A DNA stretch of 64,000 nucleotides, from NCBI RefSeq assembly GCF_008693005.1, contig NZ_VXKE01000001.1, forward strand, positions 62,001-126,000. Direction: 5' to 3'. The position numbers and the translations under genes were made by a program. Shown piece after piece: positions 1 through 8,642 of this stretch (within the stretch, counting starts at the first letter, position 1; each line of letters opens with the position of its first letter). The notes beneath the pieces are model-generated. The model saw only the letters and a list, made by a program, of their open reading frames with translations. It was not told where the DNA came from and did not search any database. Source of the DNA: Helicobacter canis (lineage in GTDB: Bacteria; Campylobacterota; Campylobacteria; Campylobacterales; Helicobacteraceae).

Positions 1-605
1 ATCTCCAAGAAAAAATCCAAGATCTTATGAGCAAAGCTGGCTTTAGGGCAAATGGGATTTTTGTGATGGATGCAAGCAGGAGAGATGGCAGGCTTAATGC
101 ATATTTTGGCGGCTTAGGAAGTGCGAAGCGCGTGGTGCTCTTTGACACGCTTTTAGAGAAAGTAAGCTCTGAAGGCTTGCTTACAATCCTAGCACACGAG
201 CTTGGGCATTTTAAACACAAGGATATTTTGGTAAATCTTTTGCTCTCTGGCATAGTGCTCTTCGCGCTATTTTTTGTCGCTGGGAATTTGCCCGCTACAT
301 TTTTTGCCGCATTGGGCTTGCAAAACAACCACGCCACATCGCTTACGATACTGCTCCTTATCGCGCCCATTGTGTCGTTTTGGGTGATGCCACTTATTGG
401 CTATTTTAGTCGCAAGGCTGAATACCGCGCTGATGCTTATAGCGCGCAGCTCACAAGTGCGCACTGCTTGAGAGAAGCACTCGTGCGCCTTGTTAATGAG
501 AACAAAACTTTCCCCCACTCCCACCCTGTTTATGTGTTTTTCCACTATACTCACCCGCCACTTTTAGATCGGCTAAGAGCTCTTGATAAACTCAAGCAAG
601 CATAA
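1..605 (+). CDS. M48 family metalloprotease (STE24/HtpX-like), 5'-partial
   Basis: This is the C-terminal part of a membrane zinc metalloprotease; the start lies before the window. The frame is open from base 3. It carries the catalytic HELGH at 195-209, followed by two hydrophobic segments and then a conserved RKAEYRADAYS stretch whose Glu is the expected third zinc ligand. This order (HExxH, membrane hairpin, ExxxD) is that of the CAAX-protease/HtpX group, which cleaves membrane or prenylated proteins. The upstream segment with NAYFGG and RVVLFDTLL also matches the group. The stop codon overlaps the start of prmC by one base, so the two are probably co-transcribed. The bacterial substrate is unknown. 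Confidence 0.85.
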   Translation, partial: LQEKIQDLMSKAGFRANGIFVMDASRRDGRLNAYFGGLGSAKRVVLFDTLLEKVSSEGLLTILAHELGHFKHKDILVNLLLSGIVLFALFFVAGNLPATFFAALGLQNNHATSLTILLLIAPIVSFWVMPLIGYFSRKAEYRADAYSAQLTSAHCLREALVRLVNENKTFPHSHPVYVFFHYTHPPLLDRLRALDKLKQA

Positions 606-1444
606 TGGGCTTAAGCATAGACTCTGCCCTAAAGCACGCTGCGACCACGCTAGCAGGCTGCCACTTCATCACTAGGGCGCGCTTAGAAGCGGAGATTCTG
701 CTAAGCTTTGTGTTAGAAAAAGAGCGCGTATGGCTGCATACCCACGATAAGCAAAAAGTGGATTCTAGGGAGTTGGGGCGATTTTTCTCCCTTATTGAAG
801 CAAGAGCGCAGGGCTGCCCGATAGAGTATCTAACACATAGGGCAAGCTTTTTAGACTTTGAGTTATTTGTGGATTCTAGTGTGCTAATCCCACGCCCAGA
901 GAGTGAGATCCTTGTGCAAAAGGTATGCGAGATTCTAAGCCACGATCAACGCCCGCATTTAACGCTTATTGAAGTGGGAGTCGGCTCTGGTGCGCTGAGT
1001 ATAGCCATAGCGCGCGCACTCCCGCATATCTCAATCATTGCCACAGATATTAGCCCTGAAGCCCTAAAAACTGCTGCACGCAATATTGAGTATTTTGGCT
1101 TGCAAGAGCGCATTACACTCAAGCACACTACGCTTTTTGACACAAGCGACAAGGCGGATATGGTTGTCTCTAATCCGCCCTATATCGCTAGCACTTACCC
1201 CATAGATAAGCCACTCACTTATGAGCCTAGTAGCGCGCTTTTTGGCGGGATTAGGGGGAGTGAAATACTTGAGAGCCTAATCGCTAAGTGTAGTGCGCAG
1301 AAAGTCCCATACCTTGCGTGCGAAATAGGCTATGATCAAAGGCTACACCTAGCAAAAGTGCTAGAATCTAGCGGCTATAATGCACAATTTTACAAAGACT
1401 TAGCCGGGCTTGACCGAGGGTTTGTCGCTAGGCTTCAAGCCTAA
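605..1444 (+). CDS. prmC: Peptide chain release factor N5-glutamine methyltransferase PrmC
   Basis: PrmC methylates the Gln of the GGQ motif of release factors RF1 and RF2, using S-adenosylmethionine. The 279-residue product has the family marks: a helical N-terminal domain, IPRPESE near residues 95-101, a SAM-binding EVGVGSGA loop near residue 123 and the catalytic NPPY at residues 190-193. Length is normal. The ATG overlaps the stop of the upstream protease gene by one base, and no other start fits. The next gene is convergent. Confidence 0.95.
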   Translation: MGLSIDSALKHAATTLAGCHFITRARLEAEILLSFVLEKERVWLHTHDKQKVDSRELGRFFSLIEARAQGCPIEYLTHRASFLDFELFVDSSVLIPRPESEILVQKVCEILSHDQRPHLTLIEVGVGSGALSIAIARALPHISIIATDISPEALKTAARNIEYFGLQERITLKHTTLFDTSDKADMVVSNPPYIASTYPIDKPLTYEPSSALFGGIRGSEILESLIAKCSAQKVPYLACEIGYDQRLHLAKVLESSGYNAQFYKDLAGLDRGFVARLQA

Positions 1445-1460
1445 AGCCACGCGCCTACAG

Positions 1461-1910
1461 CTATGGCTCAAGGCTTAGTGAAGGCACAAGCCTAATGCGG
1501 AATCCATTATCACCCACAAGCTCTATTAGCTCATCACTACCCTGCACGATAAATCGCCCATAAAAATTCTTCGCAAAAATAGCTTCGATGTTGGATTCTA
1601 TGCTGCTGGCACACATTTTTCTACTCAAGCCTCCAGCCCCTACCACAAGCACCTTGCCCCCACCTTGCGCCTGATAGGAGGCAAAGAAGCTATTGCAGCC
1701 TACAATGCCATTTACCTGCGATCCAGCAAAGCTCAAAAACGCGTTTTCTACTTCATAAGGCACAATGATCTCATACTCGCCAAGCTGCATAGATTCCACT
1801 TCAAATCGCCCCACCTTAGCGAGTGTATATGCACTCACACCAAGCAAGCTCTCACTAGCATTTAGCACGCTACACATAAGCCCAAATAGCAGCACCCAAA
1901 GCACTCTCAT
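1461..1910 (-). CDS. META-domain (HslJ-like) exported protein
   Basis: The 149-residue product begins with a typical signal peptide (MRVLWVLLFGLMCSVLNA) and then shows the META-domain pattern: N-G-x-x-G-C-N-x-F near the middle, then GGLSRKMCA and a conserved YGRF strand. META-domain proteins such as HslJ are small beta-rich periplasmic or lipoprotein-like proteins linked to stress and antibiotic tolerance, but their biochemical role is not settled. A good ribosome site (AGGAGAG) precedes the ATG. It lies 11 bases after a membrane protein gene and htpG, so the three probably form one transcript. Confidence 0.75.
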   Translation of the reverse strand: MRVLWVLLFGLMCSVLNASESLLGVSAYTLAKVGRFEVESMQLGEYEIIVPYEVENAFLSFAGSQVNGIVGCNSFFASYQAQGGGKVLVVGAGGLSRKMCASSIESNIEAIFAKNFYGRFIVQGSDELIELVGDNGFRIRLVPSLSLEP

Positions 1911-1921
1911 ATCTCTCTCCT

Positions 1922-2548
1922 TTAATACAGCACTAAGCTCTTGCTATCATAGCTATAAATCCCAAATACCACGACATAGAGCAGCAAGGCAAAGATTAGG
2001 TTCTCACGCACTAAGCGCGGAGTCTTTATGCACTTAATGCGATAAAAAGCTACATCAAACACCGCTAGAGCAAGAAACACCCACACAATCCCCCTACTAT
2101 AAAATGCAAAAAGCAAAGCATAGTTATGGTGAGCGATCATATCTAATGCCCCCAGTATATTGGAGTAGAATCCGGGCATAAGCGAGCCATACTCCACGCT
2201 AAAATACGCACAAAGCAAATAGAGTAAATACAGCAGCGCATAATGCTGGAAAATCTTTAGCCTATCGCTAAGTATAAGCGCGAAAAACAGCACCAAAATG
2301 CCTATAAAATTCTCTATATAGAGTGCAGTAAGCCCAATAAATGGCAGAAAAATCAAGTAAAAATACTGCGACCACCTAGATTCTAGTGCGTGATCAGCAG
2401 GCAAAGTGTCATAATGGTGAATTACCTCTAGGGCACTTGGTAGCATTGCGCAAAATGCAAGCAAATAGCCAAGAAATAGCACAAACATCTTGGCATTGTA
2501 GCTACTAGAAAACGCACTAGATAGAATCTGCTTGCAAAAATTAGCCAT
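1922..2548 (-). CDS. Polytopic inner-membrane protein of unknown function
   Basis: I do not recognise this 208-residue protein. It is strongly hydrophobic, with about five predicted membrane helices, including one near residues 22-42, one near 68-83, a pair near 87-122 and the last near 185-200. There is no obvious catalytic motif. The gene starts 12 bases after htpG and ends 11 bases before the META-domain gene, on the same strand, so it is likely expressed with the chaperone. The spacing suggests an operon, but nothing here ties it functionally to HtpG. Confidence 0.7.
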   Translation of the reverse strand: MANFCKQILSSAFSSSYNAKMFVLFLGYLLAFCAMLPSALEVIHHYDTLPADHALESRWSQYFYLIFLPFIGLTALYIENFIGILVLFFALILSDRLKIFQHYALLYLLYLLCAYFSVEYGSLMPGFYSNILGALDMIAHHNYALLFAFYSRGIVWVFLALAVFDVAFYRIKCIKTPRLVRENLIFALLLYVVVFGIYSYDSKSLVLY

Positions 2549-2560
2549 TGCTATCTAAGA

Positions 2561-4429
2561 TTACTTCAAACTCTCATCAATAAGCGCGTGTAGGCGGTGG
2601 CTAAAGTCCTTAGCATTATCAAGCACACCAGATTCTAGCAGCCTAGCACTATCATAGAGCAAGTGTGCGATTTCCTTAGCCTTAGTAGAATCCACTTTTG
2701 CAAGCTTGTCAAAAATGCTGTGATTGACATTGATTTGCACGCTTTTTTTGCCCTTTGGCAGCTCCTGCCCCATCTGGCGCATAAGATTTGCCATCATCGC
2801 ATTATGTTCCTCGCCGATAAGTGCGATAGGTGAGCTTAGAGTAGCACTTAGCTCCACGCCTTTAATCTCATCGCCCAAGGCATCTTTGAACGCCTGCACA
2901 ATAGGCTCAAACTTCTTACTTGTCGCCTCATCGATATTTTCTTCACCAAGCTCTTGTAACGCCTCTTTGCTTGCAGCATCTTTTAGCGGAGTTTTATCAT
3001 ACTCACCCACACTTGGCATTACAAAGCTATCGACCTCATCGCTTAGTAGCAGCACTTCAAAGCCAAGCTTTGCATATTTCTCTAATAATGGCGATGCTTT
3101 TAGCAGCTCTTTGTTCTCGCCGATGATGTAGTAAATGCTTTTTTGCTCTTTTGGCATTGCTTGCTTATAAGCCTTGAGACTCACACTCTCTGCCTTACTA
3201 GAATCAAAGCGCAAAAGCTCTAAAATTTTCTCCTTGTTTTCATAATCACTATATAGCCCCTCTTTTAGCACTCTGCCAAACTGCTCATAGAAGCTCTTGT
3301 ATTTCTCGCTATCTTTGGAGAGCTTTTCAATCTCGCTTAAAATCTTCTTCGTAGAAGCGGATTTAATATTAGCTAGAATCTTATTTTGCTGCAAAATCTC
3401 ACGACTTACATTAAGTGGCAAATCTTCGCTATCAATCACCCCACGCACAAAGCGCAAATACTGGGGCAAAAGCTCTTTGTCATCATCGGTGATAAACACG
3501 CGCTTAACATAGAGCTTCACACCAGAGCGATAATCCACGCGGTAGAGATCAAATGGCGCGACAGAGGGGATAAAAAAGAGTGTGGTGTATTCCAAATTGC
3601 CCTCAACTTTTGTATGCACATAGCTCAAAGGCTCGCTATTATCGTGGGCAAAGCCTTTGTAAAACTCTTTATAATCCTGCTCTTTTAGCTCGTTTTTGGG
3701 GATTTTCCACAATGCTTTGGCAGTGTTTAGCTGCTCGCATTTCTGCAGCACTTCATCTTTTTTGCCCTCTTTTTTCTCTTCTTCTGTGGCGTATTTTGTC
3801 TCCTCATAATGCAGAAAAATAGGGAAGCCAATGTGATCGGAGTATTTTTTGATAATGGATTCTATCTCCCAGCGGCTTGCGAAGTGCTTCTCATCATCTT
3901 TCAAGTAGAGTGCGATTTGCGTGCCGTGCGATTCTTTCTTACATTCAGTGATCTCATACTCCCCGCTTGCATCACTCACCCAGCTAAAGGCTTGCTCTTG
4001 TGCGGCTTTTTTGGTCGTTACTACAACCTTTTGCGCCACCATAAAAGCCGAGTAGAATCCCACGCCAAACTGCCCAATAAGCGCGGAGTCTTTTTTCTTA
4101 TCTCCACTTAGGGCATTAAGGAAGCTTTTTGTGCCGGATTTTGCGATTGTGCCTAGATTTTCAATAAGCTCTTGCTCACTCATACCAATACCAGAATCCG
4201 CTATTGTTAGCACGCCCTTTTTTTCATCAAATGAAATATCAATGCGCGGCTCAAAAGCTATGCTTTTAAACTCATCATCACTAATAGTGAGATAATTTAG
4301 CTTATCGAGCGCGTCAGAAGCGTTGCTAACAAGCTCACGCAAGAAAATCTCCTTATTAGAGTAGAGTGAGTGGATCATTAGATCTAGGAGTTGTTTGATT
4401 TCTGTTTGGAAGGTCATTTTCTTTCCCAT
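2561..4429 (-). CDS. htpG: Molecular chaperone HtpG (Hsp90 family)
   Basis: HtpG is the bacterial Hsp90, an ATP-driven homodimeric chaperone of the cytosol. The 622-residue protein has the GHKL ATPase pocket: SNASDALDKL near residue 36, a DSGIGM loop near 78 and GQFGVGFYSAF near 119. The middle domain has the conserved YVKRVFI and LNVSREILQ segments, and a dimerisation domain follows. Length is typical. An AAGGA site stands before the ATG, and an extended -10 box lies upstream at 4457-4465. A strong promoter with no visible HrcA-type inverted repeat suggests housekeeping or unseen stress control. Confidence 0.97.
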   Translation of the reverse strand: MGKKMTFQTEIKQLLDLMIHSLYSNKEIFLRELVSNASDALDKLNYLTISDDEFKSIAFEPRIDISFDEKKGVLTIADSGIGMSEQELIENLGTIAKSGTKSFLNALSGDKKKDSALIGQFGVGFYSAFMVAQKVVVTTKKAAQEQAFSWVSDASGEYEITECKKESHGTQIALYLKDDEKHFASRWEIESIIKKYSDHIGFPIFLHYEETKYATEEEKKEGKKDEVLQKCEQLNTAKALWKIPKNELKEQDYKEFYKGFAHDNSEPLSYVHTKVEGNLEYTTLFFIPSVAPFDLYRVDYRSGVKLYVKRVFITDDDKELLPQYLRFVRGVIDSEDLPLNVSREILQQNKILANIKSASTKKILSEIEKLSKDSEKYKSFYEQFGRVLKEGLYSDYENKEKILELLRFDSSKAESVSLKAYKQAMPKEQKSIYYIIGENKELLKASPLLEKYAKLGFEVLLLSDEVDSFVMPSVGEYDKTPLKDAASKEALQELGEENIDEATSKKFEPIVQAFKDALGDEIKGVELSATLSSPIALIGEEHNAMMANLMRQMGQELPKGKKSVQINVNHSIFDKLAKVDSTKAKEIAHLLYDSARLLESGVLDNAKDFSHRLHALIDESLK

Positions 4430-4456
4430 TGTGTATCCTTTGTAAAAATTTTGGCA

Positions 4457-4465
4457 ATTATAGCA
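4457..4465 (-). promoter_or_regulatory. Extended -10 promoter of htpG
   Basis: On the minus strand this reads TGCTATAAT, a perfect extended -10 box, 28 bases before the htpG start. No clear -35 is seen, as is common for Helicobacter sigma-80 promoters. Confidence 0.65.
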
Positions 4466-4581
4466 GCAAATTGATAAATATAGTGAAACTTTATAGCGAT
4501 ACTATCAAGTTTAGTTAGTCTAATACACATAAATTTTGTAACAATATATACTCAACAATAACTGCTTGTAGAATCTATACC

Positions 4582-5385
4582 CTACTCCACATCGCTTCGC
4601 AAGGCTTGGATATACTCTCCATACCGCTCATCAAGGCGTGTTTTTAGCTCTTGTATAGACTCTTGCGCTTTTACCGATCCATTGTCTTGGCAATCCATAT
4701 CCGCCACACGCGCTTGCTTCTCCATAATCTCTATGCGCTCTAAAAGATACAAAAACGCCTGCCTATTTATATCAGGTAGCGGGGTGCTTGTCCCACTGCT
4801 TTGGGCAAGGCAGACAGACTCTCTAGCTTGATTAGATTCTAGCTTAGTAGATTCTAGCTTGGGTGTGAGAATGCGCGCTGGTATGCCCACTGCTGTGCAT
4901 TCTCTTGGCACATCTTTGATGACGACAGAATTCGCGCCGATTTTGGCATTTGCACCGATGGTAATATCACCTAAGATTTTTGCCCCAGCTCCTACAACTA
5001 CGCCAGATTCTAGCGTGGGGTGGCGTTTCTCCCGCGCTAGGCTTACCCCCCCTAGGCTCACACCTTGATAGATCGTTACATCATCGCCGATGATTGCAGT
5101 CTCGCCAATGACTACACCTATGCCGTGGTCGATAAACACACGCCGCCCAATTTGCGCCGCTGGGTGGATGTCGATATTTGTCATAAACTGCGCAAAGCCC
5201 ATAATAATCCGCGCTAGCACCTTAAAATCTCGCTTATATAAGCTATGTGCTAGCCGATAATGCACCAACGCCACCACACCCGGATAGTTGAAAAACAGCT
5301 CGATTTTAGATTTTAGCGCGGGGTCTTTGCGCGCTGGTGTGGAGAAATCCTCCCGCAAAAGTGCAAAAAGACTCATTGAGTGCAT
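4582..5385 (-). CDS. cysE: Serine O-acetyltransferase CysE
   Basis: CysE makes O-acetylserine from serine and acetyl-CoA, the first step of cysteine synthesis. The 267-residue protein has the short helical N-terminal domain and then a left-handed beta-helix of hexapeptide repeats, with [22 protein letters not shown] and [13 protein letters not shown]. The C-terminal third is longer than in many homologues and begins with [10 protein letters not shown], coded by two adjacent copies of the TAGAWTCTA palindrome, so this tail may have been altered by the motif. It starts 14 bases after speA with an AAGGAG site and is probably in the same transcript. Confidence 0.93.
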   Translation of the reverse strand: MHSMSLFALLREDFSTPARKDPALKSKIELFFNYPGVVALVHYRLAHSLYKRDFKVLARIIMGFAQFMTNIDIHPAAQIGRRVFIDHGIGVVIGETAIIGDDVTIYQGVSLGGVSLAREKRHPTLESGVVVGAGAKILGDITIGANAKIGANSVVIKDVPRECTAVGIPARILTPKLESTKLESNQARESVCLAQSSGTSTPLPDINRQAFLYLLERIEIMEKQARVADMDCQDNGSVKAQESIQELKTRLDERYGEYIQALRSDVE

Positions 5386-5399
5386 AGCTACTCCTTGGG

Positions 5400-7247
5400 C
5401 TATTGCAGATCTTTAGTAATCGTGCGCAAATAGCCATTTTCGCTAAGCATTACATACAGCATACCTAACACTTCCTTTTTGTCCTCATCGCTAATGCTAG
5501 AATCATCAATGCGCTGCTTCAAAATCCGCTCAATTTCTTTGGTGTCATAGTCCAAATCATCGAGCACATCAAGGATATTTTGCGCTTCAAGCAGGTTTTC
5601 TATCTCATAGCCTTTGTTTAAATCATCATCAAACACCACGCTAAACTCTGTGGGGTGGGTGAAGAGATTATGCCGCATACCTAGCACCTCTTGATACGCC
5701 CCCACTAAGAAAAATCCTAGGAAATACTCTTCACTCATCACATCGACATCGTGCAGATATAAGGGCTTTTTGGCATCAAAGGCGATCTCGCCATCGCTAT
5801 CACAAGTAATATCCCACAGACTCGCACTTCTAGTGGGGCGGCGGTTAAGCCTATCTAGGGGCATTACAGGGAAGTTTTGCCCAAGCCCCCAATAATCTGG
5901 CAGGCTTTGGAAAAAGCTGCAATTAAGCAAATACCGCTCTTGGACTTGCTCTTGGATTCTAATAATGTCATTGTGGTTTTTGTGCTTTAGGAGTTTTATG
6001 ACTTTTTTGATGATTAAATGCACAAGGATTTCAGTGTTTGAGCGATCGGTTAAATCAATATAGCCTAGATCAAAGAGCGTTAAGAGCGACTCCATATGAT
6101 CGAGACTATCGTGCAAATATTCAATGGCATTTTTTTCACTTAGGCTTTGGTAGAGATCGAGCATTTCGGCGATTAGCGGTGGGTTGCTCTCTTTCAAGCG
6201 CAGGGCTTTTTCATCATACTCTTGGCTAAAGAGCTCTAGCACAGGCGCGACCAAAACAGCGTGGTTTGCCGAGACAAAGCGACCGGATTCTATGAAAATA
6301 TCTGGCTCTTTTTCTTGCTTGTTTCGCACGATTTCTTTAAGCGAGAATACGACATCGCCGCTAAACTCGCTTAGTGTGTAGTTGCGATTATTTTCGCCTT
6401 CGTGTTGGGTGTATTCTACTGCTAGTCCGCCACCGATATTGACACAAGTTAGGTTTTTTGCCCCCATTTTGCGCAGCTCTGCATAGATATTGCCCACTTC
6501 TCGCAGAGCTTTTTTAAGTGGAGAAATATCGCTGATTTGACTACCTATGTGGAAGTGAATCATTGTAAATTGCGCTAGGAGCTTGGAGTCTTCAAGGCGG
6601 CGGATCGCTTCTAAAAGCTCCGTAGAAGTAAGCCCAAATTTTGCATTGATCCCGCCAGACTTGCCCCACACACCCGTGCCTGTGCTATGCAGCCTAATGC
6701 GCAAGCCGATGTTAGGATAAGGCGCGCCAAGCTCCTTTGCTACTTCAATGATAGATTCTAGCTCATTGAGCCCTTCGATGGTTAGGGTAATGTCATGCCC
6801 CATCTTTGCCGCGATAAAGCCTAGAGAAATCATCTCCCTATCTTTAAAGCCATTAACCGTTATGGGAGCGTTTTTATTCGTATAAGCCATAGCGACAATA
6901 AGCTCGGATTTGCTGCCTGCCTCTAGCCCATAGCACAGCCCTTGCACGCACTCCATAAGCGGCAGCACGAAGTTTGGCATTTGATTGACCTTAAGGGGGA
7001 AAACAGCCTTAAAAGAGCCTGTATAGTGGTATTCATCAATGGCAGTTTCAAACGCGCTAAAAAGCTGACGCACTTGCTTGTGGATTAAGTGTGGAAAGCG
7101 CACAAGCAAGGGTCCTTTATAGCCCCTCTCTCTAATGTCTTGCACAATCTCAAGCAAGGAAGGCTTATGCTGATAATTAACTTTCACTAGCCCATCTTCG
7201 ATGATAAAATCATCATTTGACCAATACTTGATCCCATAATCCACCAT
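5400..7247 (-). CDS. speA: Biosynthetic arginine decarboxylase SpeA
   Basis: SpeA is a PLP enzyme that converts arginine to agmatine, the entry to polyamine synthesis. The 615-residue sequence shows the fold type III barrel: the PLP lysine in FPLKVNQ near residue 89, HFHIGSQ near residue 235, a glycine-rich [11 protein letters not shown] near residue 271, and a C-terminal [11 protein letters not shown] segment. The start follows a GAAGGAG site. Together with nspC at 23.2 kb it points to a spermidine-type pathway. cysE follows closely on the same strand. Confidence 0.96.
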   Translation of the reverse strand: MVDYGIKYWSNDDFIIEDGLVKVNYQHKPSLLEIVQDIRERGYKGPLLVRFPHLIHKQVRQLFSAFETAIDEYHYTGSFKAVFPLKVNQMPNFVLPLMECVQGLCYGLEAGSKSELIVAMAYTNKNAPITVNGFKDREMISLGFIAAKMGHDITLTIEGLNELESIIEVAKELGAPYPNIGLRIRLHSTGTGVWGKSGGINAKFGLTSTELLEAIRRLEDSKLLAQFTMIHFHIGSQISDISPLKKALREVGNIYAELRKMGAKNLTCVNIGGGLAVEYTQHEGENNRNYTLSEFSGDVVFSLKEIVRNKQEKEPDIFIESGRFVSANHAVLVAPVLELFSQEYDEKALRLKESNPPLIAEMLDLYQSLSEKNAIEYLHDSLDHMESLLTLFDLGYIDLTDRSNTEILVHLIIKKVIKLLKHKNHNDIIRIQEQVQERYLLNCSFFQSLPDYWGLGQNFPVMPLDRLNRRPTRSASLWDITCDSDGEIAFDAKKPLYLHDVDVMSEEYFLGFFLVGAYQEVLGMRHNLFTHPTEFSVVFDDDLNKGYEIENLLEAQNILDVLDDLDYDTKEIERILKQRIDDSSISDEDKKEVLGMLYVMLSENGYLRTITKDLQ

Positions 7248-7282
7248 AGCACACTCCTTCTAGGGCTTTAAGCAAAGGTAGC

Positions 7283-7290
7283 ATTATACA
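7283..7290 (-). promoter_or_regulatory. -10 promoter box of speA
   Basis: The minus strand reads TGTATAAT, a canonical TATAAT preceded by TG, about 36 bases before the speA start. It probably drives speA and cysE. Confidence 0.55.
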
Positions 7291-7331
7291 ATGTTTTGCG
7301 CTTTATGCGTGCTGCAAGCCACTCCATCAAG

Positions 7332-8642
7332 CTAGCTCTCTAATTGCTTTAGCCAAGCACCACTTTGCCCTATGCGATAGAGCGCGAAATCATAGCGGAT
7401 AGGGTCGTGCGCGCAAAATCGTTTAAGAGCTGCACTCACTTCTAGCACAGCTTTTCTATCATAGCTTTTGCGCTGCAAGAGTGTGAGTGCGCGGCTTATG
7501 CGCAAGGTGTGGGTATCAAGCGGAAGGAGCAAATCACTAGGCGATAAAAGATCCTGCCATAGCCCTAGATCAATGTGGTCTTTACGCGTAAGCCAGCGCA
7601 GAAACATATTCCACCGCTTTAGCGGTGAGCTAGGCGAGAAGCCTACAAGGAAGCTAAAGCCTTGGGAAAACTGCTTGCTAGCCAAAAATCTAGCGCAATA
7701 ATCGTGGCTAAAAAATGGCGCGTATAAAGGGCTAGCTAGAATCCTACTTGCGTGAGAGCAAATAGCTTGGCTTATGGCACTAATGACAGCAAGCGGGGGT
7801 GCTTTGCGTGAAAAGCTAGATTCTAGTCCGCCTTGAGCGATAATGCACGCTAGGCTTGCGAAGAGTAGTTTTACATCGTCGCTAGTCTGGAAGCGGTAGT
7901 AGGGGAAGGTGGTGTGCAAAATATTTTCTAATCTTGGCAATTCAGTCTTGGGTAGGCAATGCTTAGAATCGTTGTGGCTTACGCTAGAACCTACGCTTGC
8001 GCTAAAATCTACTTCCGCCTGCGGCGTGGCTAAAACTCCTGCTTTTACCCTAGAATCCACTTTTTTATCGTCATTGCGAGCCTTGTCGCTAGGCAAGGCG
8101 AGGCAATCCATTTCTTCAATACTAGATTCTAGCTTTCGTGCATTTGTGTGGAAAGCTTGGGCGATTGTATCGCCTCGCAATGACGGGGAAAGGCTAGAAT
8201 CTAAGTTTTTGGATTCTAGCTCTGTCTGCTCGCGGCAGGATTTTTGAGCTAAAAATGGGGCTTTGCAAGGGCAGACTTGGGATTTACCTTGAGTGGTAAT
8301 GAGCGCAGACTCACCGCAGCAAAACAAGGGATACCGCTCGGCGTTAGCCGATGTTTCTTTAGAATCGCCATTTTTAGCCAAAAAGCCAACGCGCCCTTGA
8401 CTACCCAAGACCGAATCCCCACCAAGCAAGCTAAAATCTAGCTTCCGCAAAAACCCCACAATAGCCCCCACATTCCCATAAGCAAAAAGTGCGCAAACAA
8501 GCGCGATAGCAGAGAGATTTTCTCTTGTAGAGTTTTCATAGACAACAAGCAATGGGTCTAGATTGCGCTCGCTAATCGCCCCTATGCGATTATGCGCATA
8601 ATAGGCAGAATCTAGCAACTCCTGCAAGTTAGCGTGATTCAT
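7332..8642 (-). CDS. TIGR02757 family protein, interrupted by an in-frame repeat-coded insert
   Basis: The outer parts resemble the TIGR02757 (DUF2400) family: an N-terminal segment up to FLRKLDFSLL, then TTFPYYRFQTSDDVKLLFASL and a C-terminal region with KRWNMFLRWLTRKDHIDLGLW and PLDTHTLRISRALTLL. The biochemical role of the family is unknown to me; the fold suggests a helix-hairpin-helix DNA-glycosylase-like protein. About 165 residues (roughly 73-238, bases 7929-8426) are not part of the family. They are coded by dispersed repeats of families A and B and by TAGAWTCTA copies, yet the frame is kept. The start at 8642 is chosen because GGAG precedes it and it overlaps the lysE-like stop (TGATG); an upstream start at 8735 would lie inside that gene. 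Confidence 0.8.
   Translation of the reverse strand: MNHANLQELLDSAYYAHNRIGAISERNLDPLLVVYENSTRENLSAIALVCALFAYGNVGAIVGFLRKLDFSLLGGDSVLGSQGRVGFLAKNGDSKETSANAERYPLFCCGESALITTQGKSQVCPCKAPFLAQKSCREQTELESKNLDSSLSPSLRGDTIAQAFHTNARKLESSIEEMDCLALPSDKARNDDKKVDSRVKAGVLATPQAEVDFSASVGSSVSHNDSKHCLPKTELPRLENILHTTFPYYRFQTSDDVKLLFASLACIIAQGGLESSFSRKAPPLAVISAISQAICSHASRILASPLYAPFFSHDYCARFLASKQFSQGFSFLVGFSPSSPLKRWNMFLRWLTRKDHIDLGLWQDLLSPSDLLLPLDTHTLRISRALTLLQRKSYDRKAVLEVSAALKRFCAHDPIRYDFALYRIGQSGAWLKQLES
8069..8110. repeat. Family A palindromic repeat, copy A1 (inside CDS)
   Basis: Framed by CGTCATTGCGAG and GAGGCAATCCA. Its inner arms GCCTTG and CAAGGC pair around an 8-base loop. It sits in the TIGR02757-family gene and codes for part of the insert. 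Confidence 0.75.
8150..8185. repeat. Family A palindromic repeat, copy A2 (inside CDS)
   Basis: Ends in CTCGCAATGACG and has the inner pair GGCGAT / ATCGCC around TGT. It resembles copy A3 in the ABC-F gene, and both give the peptide GDTIA. Confidence 0.65.
8250..8376. repeat. Family B element, copy B1 (127 bp, inside CDS)
   Basis: Bounded by the inverted repeats TAAAAATGG and CCATTTTTA. Bases 8314-8379 are identical over 66 bp to 40245-40310 in the ABC-F gene. An inner hairpin (TTACC / GGTAA) occupies the place where copy B2 has CATAC / GTATG. The host gene reads this copy on the strand opposite to that read in B2, and both frames are open. Confidence 0.8.

Noticed and set aside
5046-5052. 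Seven-C run inside cysE as a phase switch
   Set aside because: It is short, codes for normal conserved hexapeptide residues and no alternative frame extends from it.
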